Below are positions 53,211-64,000 of a DNA stretch of 64,000 bases, one piece after another. The DNA comes from Linnemannia hyalina (taxonomy: Eukaryota; Mortierellomycota; Mortierellomycetes; Mortierellales; Mortierellaceae), in NCBI GenBank assembly GCA_019671135.1, contig JAHRHY010000002.1:3363501-3427500 (forward strand). Reading direction: 5' to 3'. The position numbers and the translations under genes are program-made. The first letter of the stretch is position 1. Each line of letters starts with the position of its first letter. A model generated the notes under the pieces. That model had not been told where the DNA came from, did no database searches, and saw only the letters and a list, made by a program, of their open reading frames with translations.

Positions 53211-54948
53211 TTACATCGGGCGGAAGGGGTGATGATTGCCAGTGTTGGTGTTTGTGCCGCTGCCACTGATGTTGCTGCTTCTGAGGGCTCGAGCTGTTCT
53301 ATCATTGTTCGAGAGGATCAGCGGCACAGATTCAGCGCGCGTCTTGCAGGGGAAGTTGAATATAGGCGCTTTGTATGATGGTGGAGGAATGTTCTCATTG
53401 GTGTCGTAGTGCATGGTGGTGCTGTTCAGGAGGTGGTGAAGGTGGGTTGGGTTGGCAGAGTTATTGTTATTGTTGTGATCACATCCACCGGTTGTGTCGC
53501 TGCTGCTGCTGTGGTGACGAGATTGACGACTTCGTGTGCCTTGGCGAACAAAGGAAGGTGTCGAATTGACTTCTCCCACATGCGCCGTAGTGGAGGGGTG
53601 GTTGCGGCGAGACCAGCTGCTGCTGCTGCTGCACCCGGTGACAAAGCTACCGTTCGGTGAATAGTAGGTGTAGAAATGCAGAGAATAAGTAGGACGCATA
53701 CGGAGGTAGTTGTTCCGCTTCTGGGTACCGCGGATATCCAACTCAAAGTCGAATTCAGCCTCGTCAACCTCCTTGGCCTCGCCGTCGTCACTCGAATAGC
53801 AACTCTTGGGGTTCTTGGTCAAGTTGACGTCTTGGCCCTGGTTTGTGGTCATGCTGACCAAAGGCCCGCTATTCGTATCGCCCCTGTGCTCCTCGGGGGT
53901 ATCAACAATCAGGGTGGTCGCGCTGATGCGCTGCTCGACTTCACGTTTCTGAGCTGACTCGTTGTGCTCCTGACGGGCCTTGCTTAAGACCTTCTTGGCA
54001 CGGGTTTGGATGGTGACGATCATGGTCTCGGCGGTTTCACGAACCTTCACCCAGCTACCATCACCTCCATATGATGATGTATCGACTGATTCGGAGGCTG
54101 CGATAGTAGAGGGCGTCGGGGAGGATGACTGAGGAGTAGAAGATCGGGGAGATCTAGTTGCTGATTGCAAGGTCATCAATGTTTGCTTTGGCGAGGCCTG
54201 CTTGGTATCGACTGGTGCTGGTGGAGGATGTGCGCAGGGTGCAGGCGACGACGATTTAGGCAACTGTGAGGTTGACCAAGCGGAAGAGGAGGAAGAGCGG
54301 CGGCAAGACGAGGGGCGGCGAGAAGAGGTCTGAGACAAGGCGATAGACGAAGAAGACATCAAATTAAACGCTGAGGATGGCGACAATGTCGATGGTGCCC
54401 GGTTCCTGCTCCAAGCCTTGTATCGCTTTCGGGGCTCTTGGTCATGATCCTGGGACTCCTCTTCTTGGTGATCCTCCTCGAGGCGATGTTTCAGTTTGTT
54501 AGAGGTGGTGGCTGGATGGCTCAGAGCGGCATCATGTTCGCGTGCCAAAGTTCGTGTGATCGTAGGGGGCGTGGAAGGGGCGATAGCAGTCTTGTTGGTG
54601 GTGACAGAGCGAGGGCTGTTATAGAAGGAAGAGACAGCAGTAGTCCTGTTCACATCGTCTGAGGTGGTGGAGGTAATGGCTGTGTTGGCTGTGGCGGGGA
54701 CATCGGCTTTGCTCTTCTTGTACCGGGTATCCTGTTTCTCATCGTAATCTCTGTCCTTACGCTTCATTGCTATTGTATCGCAAGGTTAAAAGTGGCAAGT
54801 ACAAAAAGACAATGTTGGTTAAGGGACACTTACTGTTGTTAGGTTCCACCATACAGCATAAAAACAAAGGAAGGACGACAAACTTACAAGCGGCGTCGAT
54901 TTCCATCAATGCATTAGCGGCCTTGATGGCTCCAGTTTTCCTGTTCAT
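53211..54948 (-). CDS. Disordered Ser/Thr-rich protein of unknown function, two exons
   Basis: Exon 1 (54948-54888, MNRKTGAIKAANALMEIDAA) joins exon 2 (54769-53211) with a T|CA Ser codon, giving 539 residues. The protein is basic near the N-terminus (MKRKDRDYDEKQDTRYKKSK) and then mostly Ser/Thr/Pro-rich. Two more ordered blocks stand out: GSWVKVRETAETMIVTIQTR with AKKVLSKARQEH, a likely helix, and EAEFDFELDIRGTQKRNNYL with RMRPTYSLHFYTYYSP. Asn/His/Ser runs follow. A lysine-rich start suggests nuclear location. No family was recognised. Confidence 0.65.
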
Positions 54949-56928
54949 GACGTCGAGGTTCGGAAGGGATGGGATGGGTTGGTTGTTGTTGTTGAGTTAT
55001 GTAATTCAAAGCGTTGGAAGTGGAGAGGAGTGGGCGGGTGAATGAATGAGGGAGGGAGTTGATGTCAAACTAGGAAAGAGTTGAGGTTTGTGGAAAAGAG
55101 AGAGAGAGAGAAACTCGAGGCAGGGACGTTGGCGCAATTTATGGCCTCGGACGGATTGACGAAGTAAACCCTCTGCTAGTGAATTTTGAGCGAGCGTGTG
55201 AACCTCTATTTCCCTATTACGTTCATGAAAAAGAATTCTATTGGTGAGGAGTAAACACTTTCCTTCTTGCCTGGCTATCCCCTTGGCCTTCCGTTTGCCT
55301 CCATTTTTGCCGTCGAGCCGGGGCATCTCTTTTCTCCTCATATCTCCTCTTTTGCTAGTTGTTTCTTTTGTTCCAACAGTCGTCATACCCACTTGCACCC
55401 CTTGCATCCTCTACTTCCACCCCTTCGCGTCCTTTCTTTCTCTTTCCTTCCCCCTGGCTATAAAACCATTCAAAAAGCGTTCGAGACCCTTTTCTTTTTC
55501 CTTCGAGACGTCCTCTTCTTTTTCTTTTCTTTCATCCATCACTCTTCTCTCTTTCTTGCCATCATTTACTGTCTTTTTTTTGCACTTGACTCAGGACATC
55601 CTTTTTGCACACCTCTCTTACTCTCTCGTCTTCTGCAGTTCACCTTTGCTTGACTGGAGGTGTCCTTACTACATCGTCATTTAGGAGAGAGCAAATCGAA
55701 TCGACGCCACCAACTTGCTATAGAAGCGAAGCGTCCTATTTGCCCGACCGCCCATATGGAATGTGTGTACGTGAAAAAGATGACCGAAAAGACAAACATT
55801 GCTTTTCAAGCGTTATCAGTCCCTTGTTGCTCTTGACGAGACGAAGAGGACCACGCGATCCGCTTCTCGATTCCTCTTTTCTTCATCGAGATACGGTCAT
55901 TTACATCGGCCTCATCCTAACTTTGACCCTTTTTTTTCTCGATTCCACGCACACTTTTTTTTCACTGAGGTGGTATTCAGGAAGACTTCCTCTATCCAAC
56001 CAGCTTGTTCTTTCTGCTCTGTTGCACCTCTTTGTCATGGGCATGGAATTTCGTTTTGCATGAATTAGCCATCATCATGCCTTTTCCGACTTTTTGCCAC
56101 CGGGGTGTTATTCAACGACCTCTTTTCTATCAGACTGCACTCAACACCTCTACCTAGCGCCTGTTTCTGTGTTTGCCATTTCCGGTCATTAACATGAAAA
56201 ATGAATGATGGAGAGGGCAAGGGTTTCTACACGGAAAAGAAGGGGAGGCATTGAGATTTTTCAGTCACAACTTCACGTACAACTCCCTCACATCCTAACT
56301 ATGGGTGGGTCGGGCAATAGTAACGCGCTAAAAGAAAATCAAGGATCGCCAATACGAAAAGGAAATCGTCATCAACAGCTGCATGTCTTTTCCTGCCATG
56401 GTTTGAGGGAATGCTTCTGGTTCCACGAGCTAGTTAAGGTCCGCGCGACACATTGGAATGATGAGTCGACCATAACAAAGCGGTATAGGCTGACAAGGAC
56501 CAACGAGCCATTGCGCCCATCACTAGATATCCATACCCTTCGACACATCAGTCAGTCACCATCATGGCACCGATGGGCTTACCGTCGTCTCGATTACATT
56601 TCCAAATCACTCTAATCGTGTGGTCGGGAGAGAGTGTCTTGCTGTCTCCACCCTGAGTTAAACCATCAGCACCAATTTCCTCTTAGTATCGGTATCAGAG
56701 GGCTGGGTTCCTTGATGCGATGATGTACTTTTGCAAACTGACACGCGTAAAGTCACCGCATATGCACATCCACGCCCCACTAGTATGCAATGACCTTAAT
56801 GTCCAGAAGGGTATAAAAGTACCGATTTTCTTCTCCTCTAAAGGTTCTTTTTTCATCCTCACCGTCTCTTTCTTTCACTTCCATCCTCTCCGCAAACGGA
56901 CACACACCTCATTACCTATCAAATCCAA
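54949..56928. other. Long intergenic region with promoter-like block
   Basis: A CT-rich block with TATAAAA at 55459-55465 resembles the one near 39690-39790. Open stretches downstream (55605-56063 and 56205-56615) show no recognisable domain and look like translated C/T-rich sequence. The last 150 bases form the promoter of the secreted-protein gene. Confidence 0.45.
56812..56818 (+). promoter_or_regulatory. TATA box of the secreted-protein gene
   Basis: TATAAAA lies 111 bases before the start codon at 56929 and is followed by C/T-rich leader sequence, a usual strong fungal promoter layout. Confidence 0.65.
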
Positions 56929-57429
56929 ATGGTTCCTCGAAAGGCCATTCTAATGCTGACTGCCGCCCTGCTGGCCACCATGACTCTGAACGCATCTGAC
57001 GCCGTCCCCGTCTCGATCAGGCAATCGCCTACATCCGTCTCCAAGCGCCAGACCGTCTCTCTCAACAAGTCCCAAATCAGATCCCTCTCCAAGCGTCAGC
57101 TCCAGGACATTGTTCTCGCCAAGCGTGGCCATGATGATGATTCCGACTGTGACGACGACGATGATGACTCCGACTCCGACGACTCCGACTCAGACGACGA
57201 CGACGACGACGATGATGTCCACCGCCACCGCCACAAGCACAGAAAGACCAAGATTGTCCGTGTTCCCAAGCCATTCCCAGTCCCTAAGCCCTTCCCCTAC
57301 CCCGTCCCGGCTCCAGTCCCGGCTCCCATCCCTGTGCCTGCACCTGTTCCTATCCCTCTTGGAGGTGGCCCCGGTGGATTTGGAGGATTTGGCGGACCCA
57401 TTGGGCCTGCTGGCTTTGGACCCTTTTAG
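56929..57429 (+). CDS. Small secreted Asp/His/Pro-rich protein with dibasic processing sites
   Basis: A single exon of 166 residues. Residues 1-25 form a signal peptide (basic start, then ILMLTAALLATMTLNASDA). Three Lys-Arg sites follow at 39-40, 55-56 and 65-66 (SKRQ, SKRQ, AKRG), in the usual context for KEX2 cleavage. After the last site comes an Asp/Ser run (about residues 69-96), a His/Arg/Lys block (HRHRHKHRK), a Pro/Val repeat (VPKPFPVPKPFPYPVPAPVP), and a Gly/Phe-rich end. The acidic and His parts could bind metal ions or the wall, but that is inference. A TATA box at 56812 suggests strong expression. No family name can be given. Confidence 0.8.
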   Translation: MVPRKAILMLTAALLATMTLNASDAVPVSIRQSPTSVSKRQTVSLNKSQIRSLSKRQLQDIVLAKRGHDDDSDCDDDDDDSDSDDSDSDDDDDDDDVHRHRHKHRKTKIVRVPKPFPVPKPFPYPVPAPVPAPIPVPAPVPIPLGGGPGGFGGFGGPIGPAGFGPF

Positions 57430-57861
57430 TTTGATTTTCTTTTGTTGGTGATCGGTAGATTCTTGTACTACAGGTATGCTGACCATTTACGTAGTCGAAA
57501 ACAAAAGGAGCGAGAGTTGCACAATACCCCATTGGAAATAAAACAGAAGCAATGCAATGAAACTCGGTGCTTTGTATTGTCAGTACTTGTCTTATCTTTG
57601 TCGAGGATGTATCTACCGTTCACTGACCGGAGTCGGAGCTGTCTCTCATGAAAGATGACCCATTTGGGATACATTGGTGTCTCTGTCTCCATTAGCGCCA
57701 CCAACCAGCCGCAGTCACTTTTTGCTGTGGTCTTCTATGTAATTCTATTGTTGTTTGTACGTGGAATTGCTCTGTACTTAAAAAACATGCTTTTGAATAA
57801 AGTAAAGCTTGTCCGCTCCTTTTTTTTCTCAACACACCTCCTCTTCTTCACTTTCACAACC
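57430..57861. other. Intergenic: 3' UTR and GUS1 promoter
   Basis: AATAAA near 57537 may end the secreted-protein transcript. A C/T-rich leader precedes the GluRS start at 57862. Confidence 0.5.
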
Positions 57862-60800
57862 ATGGCCACTGTTGTCATTGCCCAGAAGGCTTCCACGCTG
57901 GCCTATGGTAATAACAGCAACACAGGAACTCTCTATCACACACACGGAGATCTAACACCAGCAAGCTTACCTTTCTGGCTTCGTCACTGACATGCGGCTT
58001 CAACAAAGGAGGGACGATTGCTCAAAAGACACACTGACCCAGTTCATTCACTTTTGCGTGTGTGTCTTGTTGAATAGCGCCCATCGTCCTCGCCCATGCC
58101 TTGAACAACCCCGCCGTCGTCAAGGTCGAGTACAAGAACGTTCCCACCCTCGCCGAGCACAACAACGCCACCGTCGCATTGACTGCCAACGGGTATGTGC
58201 TTTAGGAATGAGACTGGCTGATCAGCGCACTGGTCTACTTTGACTCGTGAGAACAAACCAGTGCATAGCGAACAGAATCCCAACGCGCCAATATGCTGAC
58301 AACGTGCTCCTTGTGTTTGTCGTAAATAGAACTACTTTGACCTCTGTCAGCGCTATCCTCAGATACATCGTCCGCTCCCACAAGAACACCCTCTACGGAT
58401 CTGATCCCGCCTCCACCAGCGTCGTAGGTGACTCTTCTCGCTCGGTGTACAACAGAGGCGACAGGCAAAGGAAAAAAACCGCCATATACAGCCATCAGGA
58501 GTTCAGCCCCCACTGACCCTACCTCGTTATTATGTTATTTTGTAGATGGACGACTTTATTGACAAGAGCCAGGATATCGTCAACAGCTCAGACTTCAAGA
58601 CCTTGGACGTCATCTTCCAGCAGTTGAACCACCACTTGACCCTTCGCAGCTACTTTGTCGGCCACAAGCCCTCGGTTGCCGATATCGCTATTTGGGGTGC
58701 CCTCAAGGCCAACGCCATTTTCGCCCGCCAGATCAAGACCGGAAAGGACCTTGGTACCTACCTCGGCCGCTGGTTCAACCACATGTCTGCCCAGGCTTTC
58801 GTCGAGGCTGCCCTCGTTGAGGTCGCCAAGGCCAACGACAGTGCCAAAGTCGTACGTTTTGTTTTCTCATCCTACAGGAATTGTTGAGTATCCGCACTGG
58901 ACTTCCTACTTCCTTGACTGCCAATTAACACGGATACTTCTTTTCATGTAAATGAACATAGGCTAAGGCTGATCAGGGATCGTTTGATATCAACTTGATT
59001 GACGCCGAGATGGGCAAGGTTGTGACCCGTTTCCCCCCAGAGCCCTCAGGCTACCTTCACATTGGTCACGCCAAGGCTGCCCTGTTGAACAAGTACTTTG
59101 CCGACCAGTACAATGGTCGTCTTATTATCCGTTTCGACGACACCAACCCCAGCAAGGAGAAGGAGGAGTACGAGCACTCGATCAAGGAGGACTTGTTGAA
59201 GATTGGCATCGACTCTTCGGTCGTGTCGTATACCTCGGACTTTTTTGATACCATCTACAATTATGCCCTTCAGCTGATCAAGGAGGGTAAGGCCTACTGT
59301 GATACCACCGGCCAGGAGCAGATGCGTGCCGAACGCATGGACGGTATTGCCTCCCAGTGCCGTGACTTGTCGGTTGAGGAGAACTTGCGTCGTTTTGAGG
59401 AGATGAAGAACGCTACCGAGTTTGGACAGACTTGCTGTCTTCGTGCCAAGATCTCGGTCGATAACCTGAACAAGGCTCTCCGTGATCCCGTCATCTACCG
59501 CTGCAATCTCATCCCCCACGCCCGCACTGGGTAATTTCACTTTTGCTTGTGTACGTTGTTTGCATATTTACTAGCTTTTGATTTTGCATGATCATTAACG
59601 CTTGTTATTATTTTGTTCCCCAATTGCGATGTAATAGCACCCAGTGGAAGATGTACCCCTTGTACGATCTTGCCTGCCCCGTCGTCGACTCCCTCGAGGG
59701 CGTCACCCATGCCCTCCGCACGGACGAGTACCACGATCGCAACCCCCAGTACCAGTGGTTCCTCGACAACCTCGGACTTCGCCAGGTCCACATCTGGGAG
59801 TACTCTCGTCTCTCCTTCGTCTACACCCTCATGTCGAAGCGTAAGCTCACCTGGTTCGTTGACCAGGGCCGTGTCTCTGGATGGGATGACCCTCGCTTCC
59901 CTACCATCCGTGGTATCCTCCGTCGTGGTCTGACCATGGAGGCGCTTAAGGCTTATATCCTCATGCAGGGTGCCTCAACCAACTATATTACCTTGGAGTG
60001 GGATAAGCTTTGGGCTGTTAACCGCAAGCAGATCGACCCTATTGCTCCCCGTCACACTGCTGTCGATGCTGCCAACAAGGTCAAGGTCAATGTTGCCGGC
60101 GCTGAGGCTTATACCCTCAAGGAGGTGCCCCGTCATAAGAAGAATGAGGCCCTCGGAAACAAGCAGACTGCTTATGGACCCACTATCTGGATGGACCAGG
60201 CTGATTGCAAGGAGCTCGAGGTCAACGAGGAGGTTACTTTGATGGACTGGGGTAACGCTTTCATCCGGTCGATCGAGAAGAACTCAGAGGGAGTTGTCAC
60301 GTCCGTCAACGCCGAGTTGCACTTGGAGGGAGACTTCAAGAAGACCAAGAAGAAGTTGACCTGGTTGGCCGACGGTGCTGAGCTTGTCAAGGTCGACTTG
60401 ATGGATTACGACTACCTCATCACCAAGAAGAAGGTCGAGGAGGAGGACGAGCTCAAGGATCTCTTGACGCCCACGACAGAGTTCAAGACTGAGGCTATTG
60501 CTGATGGAAATGTTGCCGAGTTAAACAAGGGTGATATCATACAGTTTGAGCGCAAGGGATACTACATTGTTGACGCCGTCGCTACCCCTACCACCGTTGC
60601 ACGCTTGATCTTGATCCCTGATGGCAAGGTTGCCTCAATCTCGTCCAAGGCTGCCCCCGTTGCCCAGGCTGAGGTCAGGGACGCCAAGGATGCCAAGAAG
60701 AAGGAGCAGGCGCTTGCCGCCAAGGATGCCCCCGCCGCCAAGAACGGCGCTCCTGCCGTCTCTGGAAAGAAGGCCAAGGCCGCCGCCCACGCCGCTGCCC

Positions 60801-61045
60801 AGAAGGCCGCCCCTGCCTGGACCGGCCCCGGTCCCAAGCCCGAGGAGATTGTTGAGCTCGAGGCCCAGATCGATGCTGCTGGTTTGAAGGTCCGTCAGTT
60901 GAAGACCGACAAGGCTGATGCCGATGCTGTGAAGGTTGCAGTTGATGAGCTTCTGGAGCTCAAGAAGCAGTTGCCTGTTCGGATTGAGGCCCTCCAGGCC
61001 TTGGCTGCTGCTGCCTCTGCTGCCGCTGATAACTTCAGCCTGTAA
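57862..61045 (+). CDS. GUS1: Cytosolic glutamyl-tRNA synthetase, six exons
   Basis: Exons 57862-57907, 58078-58192, 58330-58423, 58546-58851, 58962-59530 and 59638-61045 join in phase to 845 residues. The first four exons encode a GST-like domain (PIVLAHALNNPAVVKVEY; YFVGHKPSVADIAIWGALKA), used in other eukaryotes to join synthetase complexes. The catalytic core has RFPPEPSGYLHIGHAKAALL with the HIGH motif, IIRFDDTNPSKE, YPLYDLACPVVDSLEGVTHA, and the KMSKS counterpart LMSKRKL. The anticodon-binding beta domain follows (YGPTIWMDQADCKELEVNEE onward). The last 85 residues are an Ala/Lys-rich linker and a WHEP-type helical hairpin (AAGLKVRQLKTDKADADAVK with VAVDELLELKKQL), a tRNA-binding add-on better known from animal synthetases and absent from yeast Gus1. 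The enzyme charges tRNA-Glu in the cytosol. Confidence 0.95.
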
Positions 61046-61333
61046 GTAGCTCTTCTTTTGTTCATAGTTATTATTGTTAATACACAACCATTTTTTTTTT
61101 TGGCATATCGACAAAGATGATGGGACTTATTCGAGTTTGCTTTGATTGTGAAGGTGTCGCTTTTTTGGCGATTTTTATTTTTTTGAAAAGAGAAAGAACC
61201 ACAAAGAAGGAAAAAAGAAAAGGGCATGATATGGTACATAGAAAGACAAGGATATTAGCAACACAATTAAAAGAACAGAAAATAATAAAGGAAAAAATAA
61301 GAAAGGAAAAGAAGGGGAAATAGGGAAAAGGGT

Positions 61334-64000
61334 TTAAGACTCTTCCTCCTCCTGAATAGCAGCGGGGGTAGCACCGGCACGTTTCCCCATCGCAGTCGCC
61401 ATACTCTGGCGCCGGTTTGAGTAAGAATCCCTCTTTCCGACACCAGGTCCCGAACCAACACCGTTTCCAGCGGAACCAGCAGAAGTTTCGTAGACGGTCT
61501 CAAATGTTCCGAAACCAGGGCTCTGGCTACCATTGTTATGGTGGCTGATACTACCACCACCAGCAACGATCGACGACGATCCCAAATGGCTAGGGACACC
61601 AGCGCCACCAAGACCCCCCAATCCACCAAGAGCTCCACCACCACCACCACCAAGACCAGAACCCAACTCGCGCTTAGGGAACATACCCGTGCGAGGGCGA
61701 GGTCCATGGATCTTCATCGCCGCCGTAGTCTCATACCCAGCGTTTGGCAGGTTCTGTTGGATCTTGAGCAACTGCTCCTTTTGGAGTTGCTGAAAGGTTT
61801 GCTGCTGCTGTAGGGTCATATTGGCCATAGATCCCGTACTGTTTCGGTATCCACGACGGTTGCGGCCCGCAAAGGCGTTGGGAGGTCCATGGGCGGAGGA
61901 GAAGGACGACGAGAAGCGGTCCATGGCGGAGGGTGGGGGAGGTGAGGCACGGTGGTCGGGCATCAAGGACTCGTTGAGCTGGGGGGTCGACGGTCCCTCT
62001 GCAGTGCTATTATTAGCATTGTTGTTGGCGTTCCAGCCAGGCTTGGAGAGACGTTTGGCAGCGAGGGGTTGGAATCCATTGACGACTTTGCGGGGCGTGG
62101 TCGAGTCGCGGTGTTCCTTAATTCGGGCCTGGTTCGAAAAGTGCTGATCAAATGAGACCAAGGGTCTAGAGGACAAGGGCGAAGGAGGGGACGTCGATTC
62201 CAGCATGGTCGAAGACGAAGTAGAGGAAGCAGTGGCGTTGGCAGCGGCGGCTGCAACGGCAGCAGCAGCACCAGCAGAGTAGGAAAGACTAGCCCTTGGA
62301 GGTGGGTAACTGGTCGACAAAAGACTGGTTCTCGGCTCCTCCAACATCGCCGACCTCCTGTTCATCACCATAGGCGCAGCTGGCGCAGGGGCAGCAGCAG
62401 AAGTCGATTTGTCAGATCCGACGGCGACAGGGATCGCAGAAGCTGCAGCAGCGGAGTTGCGTATAGAATTGGGGCGCAAAGGTGATGGCGAGGGTGGAGG
62501 CGAAGGAATCAGGCTGCGCCCATCCGTGAAATCTAAGCGAGGCTGCGTTGTCGACCCGGATCCAAAGCTCACGTCCGCGGCATCGTCCATAGTCTTGTTG
62601 GCGCCCAAGGCTTCTTCAGCTCCTGCAATAACAGCAGCTGTCGCGGCCTCTGCTTCAGTCTTGGAATCATGGGCAACGCGGCTCAATGACGACGATGCAG
62701 AGATCGAAGGCGAATAGGTGATTGCATCCGTAAGAGTTGCGCGCACAACAGCCATTGGAGTCGAACTATTGTTGGAAACTGTGACCGACGAGACACCACT
62801 ACGAGACTGCATGATGGACGAGGGAGCGCTCATGGGGAACATATCCTTACGACCAGCATCCTTGACATTGTGATTCAATCCAGTGCGCGAGTGCGTTCCA
62901 ATCAACTCCTGCTGATGCGACATATCATCCTGTGTCTCCTCGACAACCGACAGCGCCAATGGGCTGGCACGTCCAGTTCCTGCTGATGCCAAATCCTCCT
63001 GGCCATACCGCTCACGCTCTCCGCGCTCCATCTCAGCACCACGACGGGGCTGGCCAGGTGAGGCAGAAGGCGACTGGAACGTGTTCTTGGACAGCGACGT
63101 CCGCGATAAATTCAATGACGACTTCCGTGATCCAGATCCGCTATCCAGTGTCAGACCAAAGATGTTGCGGTCTCGCATGCTGCTGGTACTGCTCCGACGA
63201 CTGCTCAAACTGCCCAAGCTAGCACGCTTCGAGGGGGACACTGCCGAAGTTGGGCTGGCTGCATGAACCGCTGACGTAGAACCGCCACCGGCAGCGCCGC
63301 CTGTGATCCCTGTAGCTGTAGCGAACGTGGTTGCTGTGATAGGACTCGAGGGCTCTGACCGATCAGCCGCAGAGATGAGAGATCCCGACGACTCATTCGA
63401 ACGTCTGCTAAGCGAAGCAGCTGTAATGCTGGTTCGGCTGGTAGTACGCTTCTTGGGCCGAACCTCGTGCTCCTGGATGACTACCCCATCACCGAAAGTC
63501 TTGAGAGGCGGCAAAGGGGCCACATCTGTATGGCCGTCCTGGTTGCGCAATGGAGGCAGTGGTCTCTCCATTGCGTTCGACATAGCTCTTGATCGACCAC
63601 TGACAATCGACGATGTGGAGCTTTCTTGGCTAGCTCGCGAGGATCTGTTGGTCCTAGTCGCATAGCTAGAATCGACAGACGGTGATGGAGGTAGATGTGC
63701 TGAATCCTGCGGGAGTTGTTGACGAGAGATGCGGGATGGCGAGTTTACGACAGGAGACGACGGTGCAGATTTGGAGGGTTTGAATGACGAGAAGGCGGTC
63801 ATCAATGAGGGCATCGAGGCCTTAGATGCTTTGATCGATGGCTTCCGAGTGACATCCTTGTTAGCTCCAGTGTCCTTGAGAATGCCAAAGGGAGGTCCTG
63901 TTCCATTTACAGATGATGGGATCTGCAGAGAAGGTGCTGAGACCTGTCGCCTAGAGGCATCCGAGACGCGTCGAGAATGGCTTACTATAGTGCTGCCAGA
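61334..64000 (-). CDS. Ser-rich disordered protein, C-terminal part (5' end outside window)
   Basis: One open frame runs from the stop at 61334 to the right edge without a break (889 codons with stop). It begins before the Met at 63814, since the upstream codons also encode Ser/Lys/Arg-rich sequence (GPPFGILKDTGANKDVTRKP). The protein is dominated by Ser, Ala, Pro and Gly, with many SP and RxxS sites that suggest phosphorylation. A Gln-rich helix (LQQQQTFQQLQKEQLLKIQQ) and a small conserved-looking block (KIHGPRPRTGMFPKREL) lie near the C-terminus. Gly-rich repeats follow and the end is acidic (IQEEEES). No domain was recognised. It converges with the GluRS gene, 288 bases apart. Confidence 0.75.
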   Translation of the reverse strand, partial: SGSTIVSHSRRVSDASRRQVSAPSLQIPSSVNGTGPPFGILKDTGANKDVTRKPSIKASKASMPSLMTAFSSFKPSKSAPSSPVVNSPSRISRQQLPQDSAHLPPSPSVDSSYATRTNRSSRASQESSTSSIVSGRSRAMSNAMERPLPPLRNQDGHTDVAPLPPLKTFGDGVVIQEHEVRPKKRTTSRTSITAASLSRRSNESSGSLISAADRSEPSSPITATTFATATGITGGAAGGGSTSAVHAASPTSAVSPSKRASLGSLSSRRSSTSSMRDRNIFGLTLDSGSGSRKSSLNLSRTSLSKNTFQSPSASPGQPRRGAEMERGERERYGQEDLASAGTGRASPLALSVVEETQDDMSHQQELIGTHSRTGLNHNVKDAGRKDMFPMSAPSSIMQSRSGVSSVTVSNNSSTPMAVVRATLTDAITYSPSISASSSLSRVAHDSKTEAEAATAAVIAGAEEALGANKTMDDAADVSFGSGSTTQPRLDFTDGRSLIPSPPPSPSPLRPNSIRNSAAAASAIPVAVGSDKSTSAAAPAPAAPMVMNRRSAMLEEPRTSLLSTSYPPPRASLSYSAGAAAAVAAAAANATASSTSSSTMLESTSPPSPLSSRPLVSFDQHFSNQARIKEHRDSTTPRKVVNGFQPLAAKRLSKPGWNANNNANNSTAEGPSTPQLNESLMPDHRASPPPPSAMDRFSSSFSSAHGPPNAFAGRNRRGYRNSTGSMANMTLQQQQTFQQLQKEQLLKIQQNLPNAGYETTAAMKIHGPRPRTGMFPKRELGSGLGGGGGGALGGLGGLGGAGVPSHLGSSSIVAGGGSISHHNNGSQSPGFGTFETVYETSAGSAGNGVGSGPGVGKRDSYSNRRQSMATAMGKRAGATPAAIQEEEES

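Noticed and set aside
55605..56063. 152-codon plus-strand open frame downstream of a TATA box
   Set aside because: Phe/Leu/Ser-rich translation of pyrimidine-rich DNA with no recognisable motif; possibly noncoding transcript.

Overview
The window is nuclear DNA of a filamentous fungus, most likely a Mucoromycota member close to Mortierella/Linnemannia. The signs are short GT-AG introns in almost every gene, densely packed genes on both strands, fungal cell-cycle and translation genes, remnants of a leucine-rich F-box-type family and of an expanded polo-like kinase family, and Ty3-type and other mobile-element debris. The genus is inferred from protein style and gene families, not from a marker gene. 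No tRNA, rRNA, CRISPR array or bacterial operon was seen.

Layout. 1-0.7 kb: 3' end of an MBF/Mbp1-type cell-cycle transcription factor. 1.1-5.0 kb: FAD monooxygenase with an 11-base micro-exon. 7.2-10.6 kb: decayed Ty3/gypsy element (integrase and reverse transcriptase pieces) containing a 634-bp foldback element. 12.2-13.3 kb: mitochondrial ribosomal protein mL57 (RNase III fold). 13.6-15.4 kb: BTB-type protein. 16.3-18.4 kb: second FAD monooxygenase. 19.4-25.2 kb: condensin subunit 1 in 12 exons. 26.0-27.8 kb: unknown helical protein. 28.5-36.6 kb: very large protein with three START-like lipid-binding domains and a C-terminal membrane anchor, divergent from the preceding gene. 36.7-38.9 kb: polo-like kinase without polo boxes.

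39-53 kb is the accessory part. It holds tandem repeats, a partial copy of the kinase 3' end, an F-box/LRR-like pseudogene, and the most unusual gene of the window: a five-exon gene (43577-48069, minus) whose exons join in phase into one 1351-residue protein with an XPG/FEN1-like flap-nuclease half followed by a TnpB/Fanzor-like RuvC nuclease with C-terminal zinc ribbon. A decayed relative of its first exon lies at 52.2-52.7 kb. Between them sits an Argonaute pseudogene split by a 407-bp solo LTR with a perfect 5-bp target duplication, and a promethin-like lipid-droplet membrane protein.

53.2-64 kb returns to ordinary genes: a disordered protein of unknown function, a small secreted Asp/His/Pro-rich protein with KEX2-type sites, cytosolic glutamyl-tRNA synthetase with GST-like and WHEP domains, and the 3' part of a Ser-rich protein that runs off the right edge.

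All exon joins were read by eye from splice signals, reading phase and family motifs; none has been checked against transcripts or databases.
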